This document shows, piece after piece, positions 58,092 through 64,000 of a stretch of DNA of 64,000 nt (position 1 is its first letter; every line of letters starts with the position of its first letter). The translations under genes and the position numbers were made by a program. The stretch is taken from NCBI RefSeq assembly GCF_000367365.1, contig NZ_BARF01000034.1, positions 62,001 through 126,000 of the forward strand, read 5' to 3'. Under the pieces are notes generated by a model, which searched no databases, was not told where the DNA came from, and saw nothing but the letters and a program-made list of their open reading frames with translations. Origin of the DNA: Streptomyces prunicolor NBRC 13075 (lineage in GTDB: Bacteria > Actinomycetota > Actinomycetes > Streptomycetales > Streptomycetaceae).

Positions 58092-59777
58092 TCAGTAGGC
58101 GGTATTGGTCTGCCAGACCACTCCGGTGTCGGTCGCGATGACCATGTTGCCGGTCTCCAGCACCTTGAGGGTCGCCCCGTCGGCACCTTGCGTTGTGCTG
58201 GCCCACAGCGCCTGGTGCTGGGAGTTGTAGACCACGAGGTTGCCGTCCTCCTGGAACTCGGCGGTGTTTCCCGTGCCTTGGGTCTGGCTCGCCCAGTGGG
58301 CCGTTCCGGACGCGTCGTAGAGCACCAGGTTGCCGTCCGGCTGCATGATCAGTTTCGACCGTACGGTCTGCACGACCGTTCCGGCCTCGAACGTGAAGGG
58401 GGCCTTCACCACCACGGCGTCGGCCAAGTGGCCGGAGCCGGTGCCTGAGGCCGACGGCGAAGGAGAAGCAGAGGGAGACGCCGTCGCCCCACTCGTGGAC
58501 GGGGTGGCCGACACCTGCGCGGCGCGACCGGCGCTCGCGGACGGCGTGCCGTGTGTGGAAGCCGAGTTCTTGTCGTTGTCCTTGTCGTCGAGGGTGTGGA
58601 GCAGGAGCAGCCCCGAGCCCGCGACGACGACCAGCGCGGCCGTGCCGATGGCGGCCCACAGCACGCGACGCCCGCGCCCCCTTCGGGTGCCTCCACCGTC
58701 CGTGTGCGGGGTCGGACCGGTTCCCGCCGGATGGGCGCCGTACGTGTCCGCCGCGTGGAGCCGCGTCGGGTTGTCGTGGCCCGGGTTCGGCGCGAGGAGG
58801 GTGGCGGAATGGGTGCCTTGGACGCTCGCAGCCGCCTGCGGGGCGACGGCCGTCGCCGCGTCCGAGGCGCCGGCCGACACACCGCCCCCTTGGTCGGCGA
58901 CGGTCGCGGCGCGTTCACGATCCGCCAACGAGCCGACGGCCAGGGCCCGTTGGTAGGCGGGGTGGTGGACCAGATCGACCTCGGACCGGCAGAGTTCGAC
59001 GATGCGCTGCGGAGTGGGGCGCAGGGCGGGGTCGGTCAGCGCGCAGGCCGCGATCAGCTCGGCGACCTCCGCGTCCACACCCCGCAGGTCGATCTCGCCG
59101 TGCACCGACCGGTAGGACACGGCCGCGAACGGCCCGTCCCCGTACGGCGGGCGGCCGGTGACGGCGAACGCCAGCGTGGCCCCGAGGGCGAACACGTCCG
59201 CGCCCGGACCGGTCTCGCCGCCCATGATCGTCTCCGGCGCGATGAACCCGGGACTGCCGAGCGCACCGCCGACCTGCGTCAGGTTGGACGTACCGGTGGT
59301 CCTGGCGATGCCGAAGTCGATCAACTGGGGGCCGGTGGCGGAGAGGATGACGTTGTGCGGCTTGAGGTCCCGATGCCACACGCCCCGGACGTGGATGGCC
59401 TCCAGCCCCTCGGCGAGGGCGGCCAGCATGACCCGGGCCAGGTCGGCGGGGAGCGGTCCGTTGGTCGCGACCGCGGCGTGCAGCGTGGGCCCCGGTACGT
59501 ACTCGGTGGCCAGCCAGTACGGCGGCGTGTCCAGCTCCGCGTCGATGAGCGACGCGGTGTACGCGCTGCGGACCGTGCCCAAGGTCTCCACCTCGCGGCG
59601 GAACCGGCTGAGGGCGTGTTCGTCATGGCGGAGGTGGTCGTTGATCACCTTGACGGCGGCGGGACGGCCACCCGGCGAACGCGCGAGGTACACCCTCCCC
59701 ATCCCGCCCTCGCCGAGTCTGCCGACCAGACGGTAGCGACCTATGTGGGATGGGTCGGAGTCATCGAGCGAAAGCAC
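58092..59777 (-). CDS. transmembrane Ser/Thr protein kinase with extracellular bulb-lectin domain
   Basis: PknB-type kinase of 561 residues. Kinase domain (about 14-275): glycine loop GRLGEGGMGRVYLA, Lys43 in AAVKV, catalytic loop HRDLKPHNV, LIDFGIAR, and GFIAPETI. A Pro/Ala-rich linker leads to one membrane helix (about 373-393, VLWAAIGTAALVVVAGSGLLL) and a Ser/Thr/Pro spacer. The extracellular C-terminus (about 450-561) is a bulb-type mannose-binding lectin with MQPDGNLVLY and FQEDGNLVVY, exact QxDxNxVxY sugar sites, and a degenerate third copy LETGNMVIA. GTG start. It is likely a sensor of cell-wall or external sugars. No PASTA repeats are present. Confidence 0.92.
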   Translation of the reverse strand: MLSLDDSDPSHIGRYRLVGRLGEGGMGRVYLARSPGGRPAAVKVINDHLRHDEHALSRFRREVETLGTVRSAYTASLIDAELDTPPYWLATEYVPGPTLHAAVATNGPLPADLARVMLAALAEGLEAIHVRGVWHRDLKPHNVILSATGPQLIDFGIARTTGTSNLTQVGGALGSPGFIAPETIMGGETGPGADVFALGATLAFAVTGRPPYGDGPFAAVSYRSVHGEIDLRGVDAEVAELIAACALTDPALRPTPQRIVELCRSEVDLVHHPAYQRALAVGSLADRERAATVADQGGGVSAGASDAATAVAPQAAASVQGTHSATLLAPNPGHDNPTRLHAADTYGAHPAGTGPTPHTDGGGTRRGRGRRVLWAAIGTAALVVVAGSGLLLLHTLDDKDNDKNSASTHGTPSASAGRAAQVSATPSTSGATASPSASPSPSASGTGSGHLADAVVVKAPFTFEAGTVVQTVRSKLIMQPDGNLVLYDASGTAHWASQTQGTGNTAEFQEDGNLVVYNSQHQALWASTTQGADGATLKVLETGNMVIATDTGVVWQTNTAY

Positions 59778-59938
59778 GGGACATGTCCTCCTTGCGTGGA
59801 ACCGACAGTCACCGGATCCACCGTGAGGTCAACTCGGCTGTGCTCCAACCCCGTTGCCCAGCGGGGGTGCGACACCAGCCCTGGGACGACACGTCCGGAC
59901 CGGACCCCGACATAGTAGAGGGAACAACTGCCCGGGAC

Positions 59939-60412
59939 TCACCGGACGCGCTGTTCCGGAGCGCTCTGGAGGTCTTCGTGCAGGTGCACGAGGAGCCAGT
60001 GGCCATCGGGACGGGCGCGTCGCAGGACCGCGGTGTTGCGGGCCAACTCCGGTGGAGCCGCACGGAATTCGACCCGCAGCCAGTAGCGGGCCACGGCCAG
60101 GTCCCCGAAGACGTCGACGACTTGGCCGTACGCCGTGAGGCCGGTCTCGGCCGGGCCGTCGTCGGAGGTGGGGCGGGCGTCCCGGACGCGGTTCAACTCC
60201 GTTCTGCCGCAGATGAGTTCGGGGGTCGCCGAGTCCCAGATGGTGGCCTCCGGATCGAGGAAGGCGTCGATGCGCGCACGGTCACCCGCGGTGTAGCCGT
60301 CATACATGCCCGTGATCACCGTCCACACCTCGGCCAGGTCGGCGGGAGCGCCACCCGGTCGGGCGCCGTGGTCGGCTGCGGGAGGGACGGAACGGGGCGG
60401 TGGAGCGGTCAT
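59939..60412 (-). CDS. SnoaL/NTF2-like (DUF4440-type) protein
   Basis: Small alpha+beta barrel protein of 157 residues, like nuclear transport factor 2 and SnoaL. Seen: WTVITGMYDGYTAGDRARID, AFLDPEATIWDSATPELICG, VFGDLAVARYWLRVEF and the final HWLLVHLHEDLQSAP, the usual order of the fold. The ATG at 60410-60412 lies 32 bases after the peptidase gene, so it ends the peptide-import operon. The function is not predictable; the fold serves as enzyme or binding domain. The 161 bases downstream (before the kinase) contain no recognisable gene. Confidence 0.82.
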   Translation of the reverse strand: MTAPPPRSVPPAADHGARPGGAPADLAEVWTVITGMYDGYTAGDRARIDAFLDPEATIWDSATPELICGRTELNRVRDARPTSDDGPAETGLTAYGQVVDVFGDLAVARYWLRVEFRAAPPELARNTAVLRRARPDGHWLLVHLHEDLQSAPEQRVR

Positions 60413-60444
60413 AGAGGTTCCTTGGGTGGGGTGTTCGTGCCGGA

Positions 60445-61599
60445 TCAAGGGAGGACGACGAGGTCCCGGGGTGTGCGGTTGAGGCGCTCGCCGCCCTCCT
60501 CGGTGCAGATCACGATGTCCTCGATCCGCGCTCCGTACCGGCCGGGCAGGTAGATGCCGGGTTCTACGGAGAAGGCCATGCCCGGTGCGAGCGGGAGCGG
60601 GTTGCCGGTCACGATGTAGGGCTCCTCGTGGGTCTCCAGGCCGATGCCGTGTCCGGTGCGGTGGATGAAGTGCGGCCCGTATCCGGCGTCGGTGATGAAG
60701 TCCCGGCCGACGGCGTCGAGTTGACCGGCGGTGATACCCGGCCGTACGGCGTCCGTCTGGGCGCGTTGGGCGCTCAGCAGCACGTCGTACAGCCTGCGGA
60801 AGTCGGCGGGCGGCTCGCCCACCGTGTACACCCGGGTGGAGTCGGAGCAGTAGCCGTCCGGGGTCGTACCGCCGATGTCGACCACCACCGGGTCGCCGGG
60901 GCGGATCGTGCGGTCGGAGAGTTCGTGGTGCGGGCTGGCGCTGTTCGGGCCGGAGCCGACGATGACGAAGTCGACCCGGACGTGCCCCTCGGCGATGATC
61001 GCGTCCGCGATGTCCCGGCCGACCTCGCGTTCGGTACGGCCGGCCCGCAGCCACTCCCCCAAACGGCCGTGCACCCGGTCGATGGCCGCACCGGCCCGGC
61101 GCAGGGCGGACGCTTCCTGCGGGGTCTTGCGCATCCGCAGCCCGTTCAGCACCTCTCCGGCCAACTCCTGGCGGACGTCCGGGAGTTGGGTGCGGAAGGC
61201 GATGGTCTTCTCCGCCCACATGCGGTTGTCGACGCCGACGCGGGCGGTGTGGGCGGGCAGCCGGGCCGCGACGAGGGCGTAGGGGTCGTCGGTCTCGTCC
61301 CAACCGGTGATCTCGATGCCGAGGTCTCCGGCCGGGGACGCCCGGGCGGCGAGTTCCTCCAGGGCCGGGACGAGGAGGAAAGGGTCGCTGTCGGTCGGCA
61401 GGACCAGGCAGGTGAGCCGCTCCAGCGGCAGGGCGTCGTAGCCGGTCAGGTAGCGCAGGTCGGCGCCGGGCGAGATCAGCAGGGCGTCGAGACCGGCTCG
61501 GGCCGTGGCCTGCCGGGCGCGGTGGAGGCGGTCGGCCGGGTACAGGTCCGCGAGCGGTTCGGCGGGGTGGGCGTCTTGAGGCATCGGGGCGTCGGGCAT
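60445..61599 (-). CDS. M24-family metallopeptidase (Xaa-Pro/creatinase-like)
   Basis: Dinuclear metal pita-bread peptidase of 384 residues. An N-terminal creatinase-type domain (about 25-155, LDALLISPGADLRYLTGYDAL) precedes the catalytic domain with all five ligands: Asp in VVVDIGGT, Asp in YCSDSTRV, His in HRTGHGIGLETHEEPYI, Glu in FSVEPGIYLPG and Glu in ARIEDIVICT. It is likely an Xaa-Pro aminopeptidase acting on imported peptides; related creatinase or ectoine hydrolase activity cannot be excluded. The ABC importer genes lie just upstream on the same strand. Confidence 0.92.
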   Translation of the reverse strand: MPDAPMPQDAHPAEPLADLYPADRLHRARQATARAGLDALLISPGADLRYLTGYDALPLERLTCLVLPTDSDPFLLVPALEELAARASPAGDLGIEITGWDETDDPYALVAARLPAHTARVGVDNRMWAEKTIAFRTQLPDVRQELAGEVLNGLRMRKTPQEASALRRAGAAIDRVHGRLGEWLRAGRTEREVGRDIADAIIAEGHVRVDFVIVGSGPNSASPHHELSDRTIRPGDPVVVDIGGTTPDGYCSDSTRVYTVGEPPADFRRLYDVLLSAQRAQTDAVRPGITAGQLDAVGRDFITDAGYGPHFIHRTGHGIGLETHEEPYIVTGNPLPLAPGMAFSVEPGIYLPGRYGARIEDIVICTEEGGERLNRTPRDLVVLP

Positions 61600-61662
61600 C
61601 GGCTCTCCGTGAAGTGGTGTGCGGGTGGGGGCGCTGTTCCCCGGTGGACCGTCCGGCCCCGC

Positions 61663-62616
61663 TCAGGCGGCGTACAGCCGGCAGGCCACGCCCCCGGCGA
61701 TCAACTGCGGCTCCTCGCGGTCGCAGCCGTCGAAGGCCTGGGGACAGCGCGGGTGGAAGCGGCAGCCGCTCGGCGGGTCGGCGGGATCGGGTACGTCGCC
61801 GGGGAGTTCGGCGGGCAGCACCCCCGCCCCGTCGGGTTTCGGTACGGCGGCCAGCAGTGCCCGGGTGTAGGGGTGGCGCGGGTCGGCCCAGACCTCGGCG
61901 GTGGGGCCGGTCTCCACGATCCGGCCGAGGTACATCACGGCGATCCGGTCCGCGATCAGCCGTACGACGGACAGGTCGTGGCTGATGAACAGCAGCCCGG
62001 CGCCCGACTCGACGGCCAACGATCGCATCAGCGTGGCTACTTGGAGCTGCGCGGAGGCGTCGAGCGCGGAGATCGGTTCGTCGCCGACGAGGAGACGGGG
62101 GCGGGCGCCGAGTGCGCGGGCGATGGCGATGCGCTGGCGTTGGCCGCCGGAGAACTCCTGCGGATAGCGCTCGGCGGCACTCGCCGGCAGCCCGACCCGG
62201 GTCAACAGGTCCTCCGGGGTGGTGAGTTCGGCCGCCGACTCGCCTCGCCCTGCCGCCGTACGGATGCCGTCGGCGATCTGCGAACCCACCCGGCGCCGGG
62301 GATTGAGGGAGCCGTACGGATCCTGGAAGACCATCTGGATGCCGGTCAGGGCAAGTTCGCGGCGGCGCACCCGCAACGGCCGTACCGGCGTGCCGTCGTA
62401 GGTGATCCGGCCCTCCGCCAATGCGGTGAGGCCGCAGACCGCGCGGGCCAGTGTCGACTTGCCGCAGCCCGACTCGCCCACCAGGCCCACGACTTCGCCG
62501 GCCCGTACCTGGAGGCTGACCCCGGCGACGGCGCGGGTGGGCGGTGCGCCCGGCCGGTGGTACTGGACGACGAGGTCGTCGACCGAGAGGAGGGGGGCCG
62601 TCGGGTCGGGGGTCAT
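61663..62616 (-). CDS. oligopeptide ABC transporter ATP-binding protein (OppF/DppF-like)
   Basis: Second ATPase of a peptide importer, 317 residues. Walker A LVGESGCGKSTLARAV (about residues 37-52), signature FSGGQRQRIAIARALG, Walker B PRLLVGDEPISALDA and the switch LLFISHDLSVV are present. The C-terminal oligo/dipeptide extension contains CRFHPRCPQAFDGCDREEP, which binds an iron-sulfur cluster in related proteins. It overlaps the first ATPase gene by four bases. Substrate probably peptides, given the M24 peptidase downstream; nickel import is a less likely alternative. Confidence 0.94.
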   Translation of the reverse strand: MTPDPTAPLLSVDDLVVQYHRPGAPPTRAVAGVSLQVRAGEVVGLVGESGCGKSTLARAVCGLTALAEGRITYDGTPVRPLRVRRRELALTGIQMVFQDPYGSLNPRRRVGSQIADGIRTAAGRGESAAELTTPEDLLTRVGLPASAAERYPQEFSGGQRQRIAIARALGARPRLLVGDEPISALDASAQLQVATLMRSLAVESGAGLLFISHDLSVVRLIADRIAVMYLGRIVETGPTAEVWADPRHPYTRALLAAVPKPDGAGVLPAELPGDVPDPADPPSGCRFHPRCPQAFDGCDREEPQLIAGGVACRLYAA

Positions 62617-63407
62617 ACGGTGCTCCTTCCGGGGAGCGCGTCCAGGAGCTGACGGGTGTACTCGTGCTGCGGCTCGGTAAGGACCCGGCCCCGTGGACCC
62701 GTCTCGACGACCAGGCCGTGGCGCATCACGCTCACCTCGTCGGCGATCGCGGACATCACGCCCAGGTCGTGGGTGACGAGGAGGACGGCGAGACCGAGGT
62801 CGTCACAGAGGCCGCGCAGCAGCCGCAACACACCTGCCTGGACGGTCACGTCGAGGGCGGTGGTCGGTTCGTCGGCGATCAGGACCTTCGGCTCGCAGGC
62901 CAGCGCGATGGCGATGGCGATGCGCTGGCGCATGCCGCCGGAGAACTGGTGCGGGTAACGGCCCAGCGCCTCACGGGGGTTGGGGATGCGGACCTGGGTC
63001 AGCAGATCGACCGCCCTTTCCTTGGCCGCCTTCCGGTTCAGCTTCAGGTGGTGGCGCAGATGGTCGGTGAGCTGGTGTCCGATGCTGAGCATGGGGTGCA
63101 GGCTGGTGGACGGGTCCTGGAACACCATGCTCACCGATCGCCCACGCAGCACCGCGAGTTGACGGGGCGTCAGGGTCAGCAGGTCGGTGCCCTCCAGCTC
63201 GATCCGGCCGCCGGTGCGGGCGCCCGGCGGCAGCAGGCCGAGGGTGGCGAGACCGGTCATGGTCTTGCCCGAACCGCTCTCCCCCGCGAGCCCGTGGATA
63301 CGGCCGGGCTGGAGCGCGAGGTCGACGCCGCCGAGGATGCGGGCGCCGCCCAGGTCGAGGGTGAGGCCGCTGATCCTCAGTACGTCCACGGTGTCGCCGT
63401 CGGTCAT
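62613..63407 (-). CDS. oligopeptide ABC transporter ATP-binding protein (OppD/DppD-like)
   Basis: First ATPase of the importer, 264 residues. Walker A LAGESGSGKTMTGLATLG (about residues 40-57), Q-loop VSMVFQDPSTSLHPMLSIG, signature FSGGMRQRIAIAIAL, Walker B KVLIADEPTTALDV and switch LLVTHDLGVM are intact. It is shorter than usual OppD (about 330) because the C-terminal extension stops early at TRQLLDALPG. The ATG at 63405-63407 overlaps the permease stop. Confidence 0.93.
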   Translation of the reverse strand: MTDGDTVDVLRISGLTLDLGGARILGGVDLALQPGRIHGLAGESGSGKTMTGLATLGLLPPGARTGGRIELEGTDLLTLTPRQLAVLRGRSVSMVFQDPSTSLHPMLSIGHQLTDHLRHHLKLNRKAAKERAVDLLTQVRIPNPREALGRYPHQFSGGMRQRIAIAIALACEPKVLIADEPTTALDVTVQAGVLRLLRGLCDDLGLAVLLVTHDLGVMSAIADEVSVMRHGLVVETGPRGRVLTEPQHEYTRQLLDALPGRSTV

Positions 63408-64000
63408 CCCACACGCTCCTTCTCCGCGCCGATCGTGCGGGCGGTGCCCGGGTCGAGGGCGTCCCGGAGGGTGTCGCCGAGGAAGTTGAAGGCGAGGACG
63501 ACGGTGAGGATGGCCAGGCCCGGGAAGACCCCGATCCACCACTTGTCGAACTGCTGCGTACCGTCCGCCACCATCGCGCCCCACTCGGCGGTCGGCGGCT
63601 TGGCACCGAGCCCGAGGAAGGACAGCCCGGACAGCAGCAGCGTCGCGGTGCCGATGTCGAGGGTGGCCAGGACGAGCAGCGGCCCGAGGACGTTGGGCAG
63701 GATGTCCACGCGCAGCGACCGCCAGGCGGAGAAGCCCAACAGCCGTCCGCTGAGCACGAATTCACGGTTCCTGAGGCCCATCACCAGACCCCGGGTGACG
63801 CGGGCGTACGACGGCCAGGACACGACCAGGACGGCCAGTACCGCGTTCTGCAGACTGGCGCCGAGCGCGGCGGCGACCACCATCGCCAGGATGACGGTCG
63901 GGAAGGCGAACACCAGGTCCGCGATCCGCATCACGGTCTCGTCCACCCAGCGTCCGAAGAACCCGGCGCAGGCCCCGAGCACCCCGCCGACCAGCAGCGA
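63404..64000 (-). CDS. peptide ABC transporter permease (DppC/OppC-like), N-terminus outside window
   Basis: Membrane subunit; 198 residues are visible and the 5' end lies beyond the window. Remaining helices and the cytoplasmic coupling loop RNREFVLSGRLLGFSAWRSLRVDILPNVL are typical of DppC-type permeases, and the end reads FNFLGDTLRDALDPGTAR, the standard C-terminal helix. It is translated into the ATPase gene by a four-base overlap. The missing partner genes (DppB and a binding protein) should lie just outside. Confidence 0.92.
   Translation of the reverse strand, partial: SLLVGGVLGACAGFFGRWVDETVMRIADLVFAFPTVILAMVVAAALGASLQNAVLAVLVVSWPSYARVTRGLVMGLRNREFVLSGRLLGFSAWRSLRVDILPNVLGPLLVLATLDIGTATLLLSGLSFLGLGAKPPTAEWGAMVADGTQQFDKWWIGVFPGLAILTVVLAFNFLGDTLRDALDPGTARTIGAEKERVG

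Overview
The window is high-GC actinobacterial DNA, almost certainly a Streptomyces chromosome. Third codon positions are strongly G/C, genes are packed into operons with ATGA/GTGA stop-start overlaps, GTG starts are frequent, and the families present (LAL regulators, S53 peptidase, DUF574 methyltransferase, family 2B encapsulin, paired CrcB proteins) are typical of that genus. I found no tRNA, rRNA, CRISPR array, insertion sequence or integrase.

Layout. 1-4400 (minus) is an asparagine operon: FadR-type regulator, permease, L-asparaginase and a truncated aspartase at the window edge. 4400-6620 holds uppP with its terminator and a crcB-DUF190-crcB fluoride-export unit. 6780-9090 holds an SMP-30-like protein, a BrkB-like membrane protein and a small winged-helix regulator. 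9386-12607 is a GH42 beta-galactosidase facing a LacI regulator. 12670-15152 carries a secreted repeat protein, a VOC protein and a MarR regulator.

15169-25214 is an organosulfur region. A LysR regulator faces a 28-codon leader peptide with Cys near its end, followed by an operon with an alpha/beta hydrolase, a sulfurtransferase, SsuC, SsuB, two SsuA lipoproteins, an SsuD monooxygenase, an SfnB/DszC-like flavoprotein and a GlcD-like FAD oxidase. A family 2B encapsulin shell gene (25430-26851) follows behind its own direct repeats. 26865-31563 (minus) is a nucleoside-salvage-like operon (NCS1 permease, cysteine hydrolase, GntR/UTRA regulator, ADP-ribosylglycohydrolase, PfkB kinase) resembling E. 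coli yegTUVW in content.

32424-35303 is the most unusual locus: a 28-residue peptide gene with a very aromatic C-terminus (YEYFWYLYHHI) lies between two cytochrome P450 genes behind a perfect Shine-Dalgarno sequence. It has the layout of a P450-crosslinked RiPP cluster. An array of three 15-bp repeats sits upstream and a strong hairpin follows the peptide gene. Next come a polysaccharide deacetylase, a YceI protein, an amidohydrolase, a LAL regulator and an S53 sedolisin.

43877-56519 is a complete phenylacetate catabolic region. paaABCDE plus a hydratase and paaN-paaJ-hydratase-dehydrogenase-paaG are on the minus strand; paaI-paaK-tetR are on the plus strand. Two similar 18-bp inverted repeats, before paaA and between paaN and paaI, look like operators for the TetR protein. 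The end (56629-64000) holds a DUF574 methyltransferase, an isochorismatase-fold protein without the usual nucleophilic Cys, a Ser/Thr kinase with an extracellular bulb-lectin domain, and a peptide-import operon with an M24 peptidase, cut by the window edge.
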